This document shows positions 33,325 through 42,623 of a DNA stretch of 56,679 bases, piece by piece. The position numbers and the translations under genes are program-made. The DNA is from Candidatus Aminicenantes bacterium (GTDB lineage Bacteria; Acidobacteriota; Aminicenantia; Aminicenantales; UBA4085), in NCBI GenBank assembly GCA_026393855.1, contig JAPKZJ010000092.1, positions 1 to 56,679 of the forward strand. Direction: 5' to 3'. The notes under the pieces are model-generated. The model did not search any database, was not told where the DNA came from, and saw only the letters and a list, made by a program, of their open reading frames with translations. Within the stretch, counting starts at the first letter, position 1; each line of letters begins with the position of its first letter.

Positions 33325-34880
33325 CCCCAGCGAGAAAAAAGGGCGCCGGCCCGGGGCGATCGGGACCGGGCGGTGGCGCCCGCAGCATCCCTATTGTCGG
33401 GGCGCGCCCCGGAAACCGTGACGGCGGCTCGCCGCAGCGGGCCGAACGGACGAACCCGGGGCCTCCGCGGCGGGGCGCCGAAGCCGACGTCACCCTCGTC
33501 AATTTGAATCTTCTCTATATCAAGCTCGACGACCGGATCGACTACGAAGCCCACCCTCCGCTGGGGCTCCTCTACCTGACCTCGGTGCTCGAGCAAAAAG
33601 GGTATTCCGTCGATCTCGTCGATTACCAGGTCCTTCCCCGGGTCAGGCCGGACATGGATCCTTTCAATCTCGAAACGGCGCTCGGCTATATCGGCGCAAC
33701 CGCCGCTGTGGTGGGCTTTTCCTGCATGGCCAATCTTCTTCCTTTCACTCTGCTCGTGGCCGAGCGCTTCAAGCGGCTCCATCCCGAAAAGACGATCCTT
33801 CTCGGCGGGGTGGGGCCCTTCGGGGTGGAGTCCGCGATCCTGGCACGCTTTCCCTGGATCGACGCGGTCGTCCGCGGCGAAGCCGAATTGAGCCTCCCCC
33901 TGATATTGGATGCCCTTCCGGACCGCGAACGCCTGGCCCAAGTGCCGGGCGTTTTCCTGCGCCGGCCGGACGGGTCCGTCTTTCAGACCGCGAGCCCGGA
34001 GCGGATCCCTGATCTCGATCGGCTGCCGCTGCCGGCCTATCACCGCCTCGATATGGCCGCCTACGACGCCTTCGGCATCGTCTCCTCACGGGGCTGCCCC
34101 TACGGCTGCCGCTTTTGCAGCGTCGCGCCCATCTGGGATCGAAGAACCACGCGCCGGAGCCACGCCAACATCATCGAGGAAATGCGGCTGCTCCACGAAG
34201 GCTATGGAGTCAAGACCGTCCTGTTCCAAGACGAGTTTTTCTTCTCCAGCGAGGCGAAAATTCTCGATTTCTGCGACCGCCTGCAAGCCTCGGGACTGCC
34301 CATGCGCTGGAAGTGCTACGGCCGGGTCAACCTGGTGACCGAGCCGGCGATGAGGCGGATGGCCGAGGCGGGCTGCATTCAGCTTCGGTTTGGGATCGAA
34401 TCGGGCTCCGACCGCGTGCTGAAAAGAATCGTCAAGGGATTCGAGTTCCGGGACGCCCTGCGGGCCGTGACCCAGGCGCTCGGCATTTTCGAGTCCGTGG
34501 AGACTTTTTTCATCTGGGGCTTCCCCTTCGAGGAGATGGAGGATTTCTACGCCACAACCCTGCAGATGGCCCGCTTCCGGCAAATGGGCGTCACCGTCCT
34601 TCCTTCGCTTCTATCTATGCTTCCTCAGACGGACATCTATCGGGAATACCGCGAGGGGCGCTACGGAGGAAGTCTCGATTTGATCCCGGCGCTGATCCCG
34701 ATCTACGTGGTCACGGGACACGAGGTCGTCGGCGCGCTGAACCGAGTTCCGAACCGATACCGGCCTTATTATGACTTCATCGGCGCCCACCCGGACATCT
34801 TCCCCGGATTCTTCCTCTACGACCACGAAACAAACGTCCGTCCGAAACACGCCGTTCTCCAGCAAATGGGATTCGCTTGA
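33321..34880 (+). CDS. B12-binding-domain radical SAM protein 1
   Basis: A cobalamin-binding-like Rossmann domain (about 56-200) with HPPLGLLYLTSVLEQKGY and VVGFSCMANLLPFT is followed by a radical SAM core with the cluster motif CPYGCRFC (Cys259, Cys263, Cys266). The DxHxxG lower-ligand motif is absent, as in most proteins of this class. Family members perform methylations, ring contractions or similar chemistry. The frame opens with a TTG at 33321 that overlaps the previous stop (TTGA). The first 55 residues are Pro/Gly/Arg-rich without a clear ribosome binding site, so the true start may be nearer residue 55. The C-terminus (about 450-519) is of unknown role. Confidence 0.85.
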   Translation: MTPARKKGAGPGRSGPGGGARSIPIVGARPGNRDGGSPQRAERTNPGPPRRGAEADVTLVNLNLLYIKLDDRIDYEAHPPLGLLYLTSVLEQKGYSVDLVDYQVLPRVRPDMDPFNLETALGYIGATAAVVGFSCMANLLPFTLLVAERFKRLHPEKTILLGGVGPFGVESAILARFPWIDAVVRGEAELSLPLILDALPDRERLAQVPGVFLRRPDGSVFQTASPERIPDLDRLPLPAYHRLDMAAYDAFGIVSSRGCPYGCRFCSVAPIWDRRTTRRSHANIIEEMRLLHEGYGVKTVLFQDEFFFSSEAKILDFCDRLQASGLPMRWKCYGRVNLVTEPAMRRMAEAGCIQLRFGIESGSDRVLKRIVKGFEFRDALRAVTQALGIFESVETFFIWGFPFEEMEDFYATTLQMARFRQMGVTVLPSLLSMLPQTDIYREYREGRYGGSLDLIPALIPIYVVTGHEVVGALNRVPNRYRPYYDFIGAHPDIFPGFFLYDHETNVRPKHAVLQQMGFA

Positions 34881-35803
34881 GCCAGCGGAGCCGGGGGGCG
34901 GCCATACTCGGCGGAAGCGGGTTCATCGGCCACGCCGTGACGGAGGAGCTCGTCCGGTGCGGCTATCGCGTCAGCGTGGTCAACCGGGGACTCACACCCG
35001 CCGCCTTCGCCGGTCCGGTGGAGCGAGTCAAGGCGGATCGAACCGACCCGCTCAGCTTCGCCCAGGCTCTGGCGGCCATCGATGCCGATTGCGTCGTCGA
35101 CGTGACAGCCTTCCGGGAGGAAGAAACGCGGGCCGCGATCGAGGCCTTTCGCGGGCGCATCGAACGCTTCGTCCACATTGGCTCCCTCAGCGTCTATCAG
35201 TGGCCGTTCCCCTGCCCCGTGGCCGAGGATTGGCCTCTCGAAACGGACCCGTTCGTCTCGTACGGATTCCATAAGGCGGGCTGCGAGCGAGCCCTCCAGG
35301 CCGAGCCGGTGGCCGGCCTCCCCTGGTCGATTCTGCGGCTGCCCGCCGTCTGCGGACCGCGCGATCCCACCTCCAGGGAAGCGGACCTGCGCCGGCAAAT
35401 CTGCGGAGGCCAGCCCGTTTACGTGCCGCCGCGGCCCTACTTTTGCCAGAACCTCTTCGTCCAAGACGCGGCCCGGGCGGTCCGCATGATGATCGAAACG
35501 CCCGCGGCGGCCGGGCGCGCCTACAATGTCGGCGGCCCGCCCTTCACCCTCGAAGAGTATGCCGGACTCCTGGCGGATCTCCTGGGAAAGCCGCCTCGGC
35601 TGGTAAGAGCTTCCGGCCGGGCTCTCGCCGAGGGCGGGATCGATCCGCACAAGATCCCGTACTATTTCGAGGGCGATTTATGCCTCGACACGCGGAGGAT
35701 CCGCGACGAGCTTGCCTTCACGCCGGCCTTCGACCGGGAACAGGCCTTAAGCCTGACCCTGGATTGGCTGGCCCGCGCGGAGGGAGCGGATGCGGCCGAG
35801 TGA
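34877..35803 (+). CDS. NAD-dependent epimerase/dehydratase (extended SDR)
   Basis: The 308-residue protein has the dinucleotide motif GGSGFIG (12-18) and the SDR catalytic pair Tyr129 and Lys133 (SYGFHK). HIGSLSVYQWP supplies the catalytic Ser/Thr strand. The start is a TTG overlapping the stop of the preceding radical SAM gene (TTGA), and a 14-base overlap joins it to the next gene. It probably acts on a nucleotide sugar or a sugar-like part of a product made by the flanking radical SAM enzymes. The C-terminal region (FEGDLCLDTRRIRDELAFTP) matches the substrate domain of the family. The precise reaction is not known. Confidence 0.85.
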   Translation: MSQRSRGAAILGGSGFIGHAVTEELVRCGYRVSVVNRGLTPAAFAGPVERVKADRTDPLSFAQALAAIDADCVVDVTAFREEETRAAIEAFRGRIERFVHIGSLSVYQWPFPCPVAEDWPLETDPFVSYGFHKAGCERALQAEPVAGLPWSILRLPAVCGPRDPTSREADLRRQICGGQPVYVPPRPYFCQNLFVQDAARAVRMMIETPAAAGRAYNVGGPPFTLEEYAGLLADLLGKPPRLVRASGRALAEGGIDPHKIPYYFEGDLCLDTRRIRDELAFTPAFDREQALSLTLDWLARAEGADAAE

Positions 35804-37556
35804 CCCCATGAAGAAAGAGCGCCGGCCCGAACCTGTCGACGTCGATCTGGTGCTCGTCTTCCCGCCTTTCGAAAGGCTCCTCGTCTCGATGGAGAACATC
35901 GGCATCGGTTCCATTGCCGCCTCGGCTCGCGCGGCGGGCTTCAGGTGCGCCATCATCAATGCCGGGCTTTACGGGCTTTCGACCGGCCAGGTGATCGAGA
36001 TCCTGCGCCGTTCCCGGTTCCGGGTCCTCGGACTCTCGACGATCCACTGGACGATGCCCGCGGCGATCGAGATCGCCCGGGCCGTCAGATCGTCCCATCC
36101 CCATTGCCACATCATCCTGGGCGGCCTCGAGGCGGCCCTCGATGCGGACCGGCTTCTCCGGACCCAGCCCTGCGTGGACTCGATTGGCCTCGGCGAGGGA
36201 GAAAGGACGGTCGCGACCTTGTTGCGGGCCTTGTCCGAATCCGCTGACTGGCGCGGGATCCCCGGTCTGGCCTATCGCGATGGCGCCGTGGTGCGCCGAT
36301 CTCGCCCCGCAGGCCTCATCGCCCCCCTCGACGATCTCCCTCTCCCGGCTCGCGACGACATCGCCGCGGTGCTCGCCGCCGGGGGGCCCGTCAGCATCGG
36401 CACGAGTCGGGGCTGCCCGGGGCGATGTTCCTTCTGCTCCGTGCGGGCCTTCTACGGAGTCTCGGAAGGCCCGGCTTGGAGGGGGCGTTCGCCCCGGTCC
36501 ATCGTGGCGGAAATGCGGGAGATCACTGATCGTTACGGAGCCCACCTCTTCTCCTTCGTCGACGAAACGGCCATGGGCCCGGGGCCGCGCGGGCCGGCCC
36601 GCCTGGCGGAGCTGGCCGGGCTCATCAGGACCTCCGGCTTGACGCCCGAATTCTTCATGGCCGTGCGGGCCGACCAGGTCGAAGAGCCTCTCTTTCGGGA
36701 GCTGCGGTCCGCCGGCTTACGGAAGGTCGAGGTCGGCCTCGAATCGATGGCCCCGACCCAGCTGAAGCGGTTCGGCAAGGGGACACGGGTCGCGGACAAC
36801 CGAAGGGCCCTCCAAATTCTCGAGAAGCTGGGCCTAGCCGTCGAGATTCTCATGATCCCGTTCGATCCGGGGGTCACGGCGGGCGAGCTGAGGACGAATC
36901 TCCGTTTCTACCGGAAACGATTCCAGACCGGCCGGAGCTACGACGTCGCCCCGCTCAGCATGGGCAATTACTTGTGTCCCTATCCCGGGACGGGGACGCG
37001 AGCCGTTTATGAGAGAAACGGCTGGCTCGCCGGAGACGGCCAAGTCTCCTTCCGCGCCCTGGACGCTCGCCTGCAGAAGGTCGGCCATGCGCTGATGAGG
37101 TTCATCGGTTCGGCGGAGTTTGTTTTCCCGAGGTCCTACATGAATCTCGGGAACCTCTGGGTCAACAGCGCCGGCCTGCCGGCATCCGTCTCGGACCGGA
37201 TCGGCGGCATGTGTTCCGAGACCGGAAATCTCTTCCTGGATTTCGCCGAGTGGGCACTGAAGATCACGGCCGGGCCGCAGCCGATCCCGATCCAAGAGAT
37301 CGGGCGGCTGATCGACGACCTGCGCCGGTTCTTGGCCCGGCTGCAACCGCTGCGGGAAGAGCTGGGTGCGCTGGTCGAAGCCCACGCCAACGACCGGCGG
37401 CCTATGCCCCGCGGCACGTCAGACTTGGCTAAAAGGCTCTTTCTCTTGGCGAGGCGAAGGAAGCGCCGCATCCTAATTGAAGCCAGCCGCGCGCCGGACC
37501 CGTACCGGATCATCACCGGAATCCTCGATGCCCTGACGAGGGACGCGCCTTCTTGA
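35790..37556 (+). CDS. B12-binding-domain radical SAM protein 2
   Basis: The 588-residue protein again has an N-terminal cobalamin-binding-like domain (about 17-150: VFPPFERLLVSMENIGIGSIAASARAAGF and HIILGGLEAAL). The radical SAM motif is CPGRCSFC (Cys209, Cys213, Cys216). A C-terminal helical extension (about 400-588) with IGRLIDDLRRFLARLQPLREELGAL is specific to it. The ATG at 35790 has GGAGGGAG in good position; ATG 35808 is possible. It differs clearly from the first radical SAM protein, so the two are not a recent duplication and probably perform different steps. Confidence 0.85.
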   Translation: MRPSDPMKKERRPEPVDVDLVLVFPPFERLLVSMENIGIGSIAASARAAGFRCAIINAGLYGLSTGQVIEILRRSRFRVLGLSTIHWTMPAAIEIARAVRSSHPHCHIILGGLEAALDADRLLRTQPCVDSIGLGEGERTVATLLRALSESADWRGIPGLAYRDGAVVRRSRPAGLIAPLDDLPLPARDDIAAVLAAGGPVSIGTSRGCPGRCSFCSVRAFYGVSEGPAWRGRSPRSIVAEMREITDRYGAHLFSFVDETAMGPGPRGPARLAELAGLIRTSGLTPEFFMAVRADQVEEPLFRELRSAGLRKVEVGLESMAPTQLKRFGKGTRVADNRRALQILEKLGLAVEILMIPFDPGVTAGELRTNLRFYRKRFQTGRSYDVAPLSMGNYLCPYPGTGTRAVYERNGWLAGDGQVSFRALDARLQKVGHALMRFIGSAEFVFPRSYMNLGNLWVNSAGLPASVSDRIGGMCSETGNLFLDFAEWALKITAGPQPIPIQEIGRLIDDLRRFLARLQPLREELGALVEAHANDRRPMPRGTSDLAKRLFLLARRRKRRILIEASRAPDPYRIITGILDALTRDAPS

Positions 37557-37602
37557 GGCCCAAGCTCCGCCGGCCTCCTGCGGGATCGACCGGGAAGCCC
37601 GC

Positions 37603-39210
37603 TCAGGCAAACACGATATAAAGCCCGATCATAATCACGATCAGGACCGCGGCGACCAGCCGGTAATCGAAGAGCCCGGTCCAGGTCCCCCGAACCGCAG
37701 CCCAAGGGTTCCTCCAGACCAGCGCCTCGCTCTCGGGCGTGTGGCGATGGGGCTTGAGATACGAGACAGCGGCCAGGACGATCGAGCAGATCACGAACAG
37801 ATAGAACGTCGCCATCATCGACGGCACATTCCAGCCGGTCTTGGCCTTGAACCAGTCAAGGAAAAAGACGCCGAGCCCCAAAGCCGACCCGATCGTCAGC
37901 GTCGCAGCCGCCGCCTTGGCCGAGGCCCGCTTCCAGAAGACGCCCCAAAGGAACACGGCGGTGATCGGCGGCGCGATGTAGCAGATCAGAGCCGTGACAC
38001 CCTGGAAGATGCTCTGGAAGTGGCTGATGAGCGGAGACCACAAGATGGCCGCGACCATGGCGATGAAGGTGACGACACGGCCAATGTGGGTCAGCTTGCG
38101 GTCGGAGGTGGCCGGCCGCCAGCGCTTATAAAGATCCAAGCTGAACAGGGTGGCGATCGAATTCAGGGCTCCGGACACCGTGCTCATCAATGCCGCCAGG
38201 AGCGCCGCCGCCACAACCCCCTTGAGCCCGACTGGCAGAAGATGGTTGATGAGGACCGAGTATGTATCGGCAGAATCGCCGAAAGCGGGCAGCTTTCCCT
38301 GTCGGACGAGTCCCGCCGCGATAAGCCCCGGCAGGACGAACAGGAAGACCGGCAGGATCTTGATGAACCCGGCAAAAAGCGGGCCCAGCCGGGCGTTGCG
38401 TTCGTCCTTGGCGCCCAGCACCCGCTGGACGATGGTCTGGTCGGCGCACCAATACCACAGCCCGATCACCGGATAGCCCAGAAAGACCGCGTACCACGGC
38501 AGGGACGGCGTCTCAGCTGCCGTGCGCAGGATGGTCAGCTTGACCGGCTCGACCGAGGCTGCCAACCCTCCCCAGCCGCCGACCTGGACCAGGCCGATGA
38601 CCACGACGCAGGCTGCGCCGGCGATCAGGATGACCGTCTGGACGGATTCGGTCAGCACCACGGCCAACAGCCCGCCGACGATCGTGTAGAGGCCGGTCAG
38701 GACGGCGGTCAGAACGATGCTGACGTTGATCGGGATGCCGAAGAGGCCCTTCAACACGACGGCCCCGGTGTAAAGCGAGAAGCCGATGTGAATGAAGACC
38801 GCGGAGAAGATCGACAATACCGCCAGCCAGTCGCGGCTGGCCCGGCTGTAGCGCTTCTCCAGGAAGTCGGGCAACGTCGCGACGCGGGAGCGGATATAGA
38901 ACGGGGCGAAGAAAAACGACAGGACGACAAGGAGAAAGGCGGCCATCCACTCGAAGTTGCCGTAGGCCAGGCCGTTGACGTAGCCCTCCTGGGCCAGGCT
39001 GACGAGGTGGATGGTGGAGATGTTGGTCGAAAAGAGGGCCAGGCCGATGATCGGCCAGCGCAGGGACCCGCCGGCTAAAAAATACTCCTGGCTGGATCCC
39101 GTGCGGGACCGCCTCCCCTTCCAAGCCCACAGGCCGAGTCCGACGATGCCCGTCAGGTAAACGGCGATGACGGCCAGATCGGGCCAGGCCAGCCGCAGAG
39201 AGCTTCCCAT
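37603..39210 (-). CDS. SSS-family sodium:sugar symporter, probably for L-fucose or related sugar
   Basis: The 535-residue membrane protein has about 14 hydrophobic segments. Sodium:solute symporter signatures are present: EYFLAGGSLRWPIIGLALFSTNIST, the LPDFLEKRY loop and AALLAALMSTVSGALNSIATLFSLDLYKR. The last two are near the SGLT-type sodium site. It lies 22 bases downstream of an exported mutarotase and a GH29 fucosidase on the same strand, which points to uptake of the sugar they release. Substrate assignment rests on context. Confidence 0.88.
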   Translation of the reverse strand: MGSSLRLAWPDLAVIAVYLTGIVGLGLWAWKGRRSRTGSSQEYFLAGGSLRWPIIGLALFSTNISTIHLVSLAQEGYVNGLAYGNFEWMAAFLLVVLSFFFAPFYIRSRVATLPDFLEKRYSRASRDWLAVLSIFSAVFIHIGFSLYTGAVVLKGLFGIPINVSIVLTAVLTGLYTIVGGLLAVVLTESVQTVILIAGAACVVVIGLVQVGGWGGLAASVEPVKLTILRTAAETPSLPWYAVFLGYPVIGLWYWCADQTIVQRVLGAKDERNARLGPLFAGFIKILPVFLFVLPGLIAAGLVRQGKLPAFGDSADTYSVLINHLLPVGLKGVVAAALLAALMSTVSGALNSIATLFSLDLYKRWRPATSDRKLTHIGRVVTFIAMVAAILWSPLISHFQSIFQGVTALICYIAPPITAVFLWGVFWKRASAKAAAATLTIGSALGLGVFFLDWFKAKTGWNVPSMMATFYLFVICSIVLAAVSYLKPHRHTPESEALVWRNPWAAVRGTWTGLFDYRLVAAVLIVIMIGLYIVFA

Positions 39211-39232
39211 GGCGTCCGTTCCGCGTCCCGGC

Positions 39233-39664
39233 TCAATCGGTGTGGAAGACTTCTTCCAGGGCCGACCACCAGTCCTTCTCCCCGCTCAGGGGAATCCGGG
39301 TTTGGCAGGGATCAGTCTCCTTCCACCAGCGCTGGGTCTCCGGGTCGGCGGCCATCTTGGCCATGTCGGCGGCGAAGTCGCTGCCCGTGTACTCGAAATA
39401 GGCGAAGAGGTAGAACTTGCCCTTCTCGATCTCTTTTAGATAGATCGAGTAATTGCGGATGTTGCACTCCTTGATCCGCTTCAGCACCGACGGCCAGACC
39501 GCCGCATGCAGTTCTTTGTAATAGGCCAGCTTCTCGGGCTTCAAGGCGATGATCTGACCGAACCGCTGGACCTTCGGCTCCGAGAACGCGGCCAGCAGAA
39601 CGGCCACCATTCCCGAAAAGATCAGAACGCTCGTGAGTCCGACCGTGATCCCTCTCAGTGTCAT
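39233..39664 (-). CDS. Exported L-rhamnose/L-fucose mutarotase family protein
   Basis: The 143-residue protein starts at the ATG at 39664 (GAAGAGGAGGACTC upstream) and has an N-terminal hydrophobic leader (MTLRGITVGLTSVLIFSGMVAVLLAAF). The RhaM/DUF718-type fold follows: GQIIALKPEKLAYYKELHAAVWPSVLKRIKECNIRNYSIYL, FAYFEYTGSDFAADMAKMAADPETQRWWKETDPCQ. These enzymes interconvert alpha and beta anomers of 6-deoxy sugars. The leader is unusual and places the enzyme outside the cytoplasm, next to the fucosidase. Its two neighbours form one operon with it. Confidence 0.87.
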   Translation of the reverse strand: MTLRGITVGLTSVLIFSGMVAVLLAAFSEPKVQRFGQIIALKPEKLAYYKELHAAVWPSVLKRIKECNIRNYSIYLKEIEKGKFYLFAYFEYTGSDFAADMAKMAADPETQRWWKETDPCQTRIPLSGEKDWWSALEEVFHTD

Positions 39665-39689
39665 GAGTCCTCCTCTTCTTCCTTCCCCG

Positions 39690-41147
39690 TTATTTCTTCT
39701 TGGCCACGGGCTTCTTGGCTGGGACGCTTCCCGCCGTTGCATTGGTGATCTTGACGACGATCGGCCAGGCAGGGCCCCAGGTCATGCTGGGAGCTTTCGC
39801 TCCCAAGGCTTTGGCCATCGCCGCCGGCGTCTTGATGAGCTGGACAGAGTGGGTCTGCGAAACGGTGACATGCAGCCCCTGCTTGTCCTCGTTCCATTCA
39901 ACCCCTCCGTCCTGGCTCAAGACGGAAACCTGGGTGCCGGTGCCGGCCTTGACCGATTTCAAGGTAAAACGGGCGCCGCCCGGAGTCTTGATCCCCTTGA
40001 GGCCGTACTGCAAGCCGACGAAGGCATAAACCGTCCCGTCGGAGCGCCGCGTCGTCAGCCAGACGTCCCCCTCGTTGGTCGTGATCCAGGGCCGCACGCC
40101 GCGCACGCCCTCGCCGTAGAGGCTCATCCACAGACCCAGCTCGCGGAGCAGGGCTTCGTCGGGCGGGGCGATCTTGCCGTCCGGCCTCGGGCCGACGTTG
40201 AGCAGCATGTTGCCGCCGCGGGCCCGGATGTGGATCAGGTTGCGGATCACCTCGTCCGCCGTGCGGACGTCGGCGTTGGGCTGGTAGGCCCACTGCCAGC
40301 TCGTGGTCATGCAGCTTTCCCAGGCCCGGTCGTCGGCCTGACCCGGGATCTCCTGCTCGGGAGTCGGGATCTCGCCCCGGCCGATGAAGACATCCTGCTT
40401 GACCTGCCAGGAGCGCTTCTTGAGCGGCTCGCACTTGCCGTCGAACCAGATCATGAAGATATCGCCGTACTTGGTCAGCAGCTCTTCGATCTGCCCGCGT
40501 TCGTAGTCCAGGAAAGTCGTCTGCTTGGGGCCGAAGAGCGCCCCGGCCGTGAAATCGGCCTCGTAGAGATGGGTGAAGCGCTTGCCGGTCACGAACTGAT
40601 ATCGGAAATCGCCGGGCGAATAATAAATCCCGACCAGGATGCCCTCCTTGCGGAAGGCATCGGCCACGGCGGCGGTGATGTCTTTGCCGTAGGGCGACTT
40701 GGTGATCTTGAAGTCGCTGTAGGCCGTGTCGAACATGGCGTAGCCGTCGTGGTGCTTGGCCGTGAAGCAGACGTACTCGATCCCGGCCAGCTTGGCCAGG
40801 CGGGCCCACTCGGCCGCGTCGAAGGCGGTCGGGTTGAAGGTCTCGGCCAGGGCGTAGTAGCGCTTGACATAGTCGTCCGAGGCGCCGTTGAGCGGCCAGG
40901 AGATCTCGGTCCCAAGCTGGGAGTTGGGGCCCCAGTGGATGAAAAGGCCCAGCCCGGCGTCGCGGAAGATCTCGGTCTTGGCCGGATCGTTGGACAGCCG
41001 GACCTTATCCTCCGGGATGAGCGTGACGGGCTTGACGGCGGCGGCCGCGGACTTGTCCGGGCCGGGGCTGCAGGCGGTTAAAAGCAAAAGCGTTGTTCCC
41101 GCTAGAACCAGAAGGATGCCGATTTTCCATTTGTTTCGGATTTTCAT
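39690..41147 (-). CDS. Alpha-L-fucosidase, GH29, lipoprotein
   Basis: This 485-residue lipoprotein (signal ending LLLLTAC; start ATG 41147 with AAAGGAG upstream) has GH29 motifs. LGLFIHWGPNSQLGTEISWPLNG is near the N-terminus, followed by CFTAKHHDGYAMFDTAYSDFKIT. DIFMIWFDGK contains the expected nucleophile Asp. A beta-sandwich C-terminal domain runs from about 400. It removes terminal L-fucose from glycans at the cell surface. The downstream mutarotase and symporter would process and import the sugar. The upstream in-frame extension to 41330 lies in repeat DNA and is rejected. Confidence 0.93.
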   Translation of the reverse strand: MKIRNKWKIGILLVLAGTTLLLLTACSPGPDKSAAAAVKPVTLIPEDKVRLSNDPAKTEIFRDAGLGLFIHWGPNSQLGTEISWPLNGASDDYVKRYYALAETFNPTAFDAAEWARLAKLAGIEYVCFTAKHHDGYAMFDTAYSDFKITKSPYGKDITAAVADAFRKEGILVGIYYSPGDFRYQFVTGKRFTHLYEADFTAGALFGPKQTTFLDYERGQIEELLTKYGDIFMIWFDGKCEPLKKRSWQVKQDVFIGRGEIPTPEQEIPGQADDRAWESCMTTSWQWAYQPNADVRTADEVIRNLIHIRARGGNMLLNVGPRPDGKIAPPDEALLRELGLWMSLYGEGVRGVRPWITTNEGDVWLTTRRSDGTVYAFVGLQYGLKGIKTPGGARFTLKSVKAGTGTQVSVLSQDGGVEWNEDKQGLHVTVSQTHSVQLIKTPAAMAKALGAKAPSMTWGPAWPIVVKITNATAGSVPAKKPVAKKK

Positions 41148-41189
41148 TGAGCCTGCTCCTTTAATCGTCCTCACGGCTAAAGTCCTAAG

Positions 41190-41480
41190 ACGAGGTCCCC
41201 ACGCCCCGACGAAACGTCGGGCGCTCGGGACGACAAGCAAAGTAGTCGGTCGTCGCATGACATCGACATGGCGAGTGATTCCTAGCATAACAGCGTCATT
41301 GCGAGCCTCAGGCATGGCAAATAATAGCATCTCATCTTTATGTCATTGCGAGCACTCGCACAGCGAGTGCGTGGCAACGCTTCGTCGTCCCTCGCGGCGA
41401 TAGTCGAGGCGATTTCGCGTCGAGGACGGCAAGGCACCGCCTCGCTGCGACCAGCGCAAGCAAGTCGCCGCGAGGGCAAC
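41190..41480. repeat. Cluster of GTCATTGCGAG-type dispersed repeats
   Basis: The 340-base gap upstream of the fucosidase contains several pieces of a palindromic repeat. There is a fragment at 41190-41233 ending CTCGGGACGAC. GTCATTGCGAG occurs at 41294 and again at 41342, the latter followed by the hairpin GCACTCGCACAGCGAGTGC. Further GTCG/CGAGG complementarity reaches 41480. Similar GTCAT...ATGAC units are common non-coding repeats in many bacterial phyla. No gene is seen here. Confidence 0.65.
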
Positions 41481-41487
41481 CTCTCCA

Positions 41488-42558
41488 TTATAGATACCCC
41501 CCGCATTCCCGCACAGTGTCATATAGCGCGATCGTGTTTTCGACGTTCGTTTCGGGCAATAGATAATCGTGGCTGGGCGAGGCGATATAGCCTCCGCCGG
41601 GCTTCATGGCCGCCAGGATGCGCCGGGTTTCACTTCGGACAAGATCCGGCGTCCCGGCAATGAGGAGATGATGGGTATCGAGGCAGCCGTTGAGGACAAC
41701 GTCCCGGCCGTAAAGCCGCTTCAGCCGCTCGGGCTCCATGTCGCGCGCGTCAGGCTGGAGCGACTGCAGGCCGTCGATGCCGGCCTCGATAAGCAGAGGG
41801 ATGAGGGGCGCGAAGCCGCCGCAGCAATGCAGTTGGACCTTCAAGCCGAAGGCATGGCCCAGGCCAGCCAGCCGGCGCAGGTGCGGCAGGAAGAACTTCC
41901 GGAACATGACCGGAGAGACGACCGGCCCGTTCTGGGTTCCAAAGTCGTTGCCGATGAAGAAGACGTCGATGGCCCCCGTCGCGGCCTCGAAGATCCGGCG
42001 GCTGACTTCGGCGTAATAATCGGTCATCCGGGCCAAGACCGCCTCGACGATCGCGGGAGTCTCGACCATGAGCGTCATGAACCGCTCCATCCCGAACAAG
42101 TCGATGGCATCGTGGAAAAAGGGCGACCAGTCGCCGCCCAGGACAGCGTATTCGCGATTCCAGGCAAGGGCGTCGGCCCGGATGGAAGAGACATCCATCC
42201 AATCGGGATCGGGCCAGGCGAAGCCTTCGACACCGGCCGGGGACGCGGCTTCGGCCAAGGGATGACCGAGCGGTTGGCCATATCCATATCCCGTCCGCTC
42301 GACTCCGAACGGCGTGCGGGACGTGGCTTCAGGGTGGTTGAAATAGGAGGATGGAGAGCGGCCCTCGGGGCCGGCGTAGCGGGCGAAAACCCGCCGGAAA
42401 TCATCGCCCAGCCGCCGCGACAGGCCTTCGTCGTCGTCCCCCAGATCGAGCCGGTCCCGCAGCATGGCCCGGAACTCGGGCGAGGCGCCGCACCAGGCCG
42501 GGACCCGATCGGGTTCACGGTGGGCGTAGACGGCCAGGACCCGCTCGCGGGATGTCAT
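41488..42558 (-). CDS. Uroporphyrinogen-decarboxylase-family protein (methyltransferase-like)
   Basis: The 356-residue protein starts MTSRERVLAVYAHREPDRVPAW, typical of the UroD family outside heme synthesis. The barrel motifs GGDWSPFFHDAIDLFGMERFM, FIGNDFGTQNGPVVSP and QLHCCGGFAPLIPLLIEAGIDGLQSLQP follow. The His-x-Cys in LHCC and the later Cys in LNGCLD match the zinc site of MtaA/CmuA-type corrinoid methyltransferases. It therefore may move a methyl group rather than decarboxylate uroporphyrinogen. In heterotrophs such genes often sit beside glycoside hydrolases with no known role. It lies upstream of the fucose operon, with repeats between. Confidence 0.8.
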   Translation of the reverse strand: MTSRERVLAVYAHREPDRVPAWCGASPEFRAMLRDRLDLGDDDEGLSRRLGDDFRRVFARYAGPEGRSPSSYFNHPEATSRTPFGVERTGYGYGQPLGHPLAEAASPAGVEGFAWPDPDWMDVSSIRADALAWNREYAVLGGDWSPFFHDAIDLFGMERFMTLMVETPAIVEAVLARMTDYYAEVSRRIFEAATGAIDVFFIGNDFGTQNGPVVSPVMFRKFFLPHLRRLAGLGHAFGLKVQLHCCGGFAPLIPLLIEAGIDGLQSLQPDARDMEPERLKRLYGRDVVLNGCLDTHHLLIAGTPDLVRSETRRILAAMKPGGGYIASPSHDYLLPETNVENTIALYDTVRECGGYL

Positions 42559-42623
42559 GCGGGTCCTTTTTTATACCAGCCGGCGCCGCAAGTCAAAGTG
42601 CAGCCGCCGATGGACGGATGGAT

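Noticed and set aside
41148-41330. N-terminal extension of the fucosidase
   Set aside because: It is read through repeat DNA; the lipoprotein signal begins at the internal ATG 41147 with AAAGGAG upstream.
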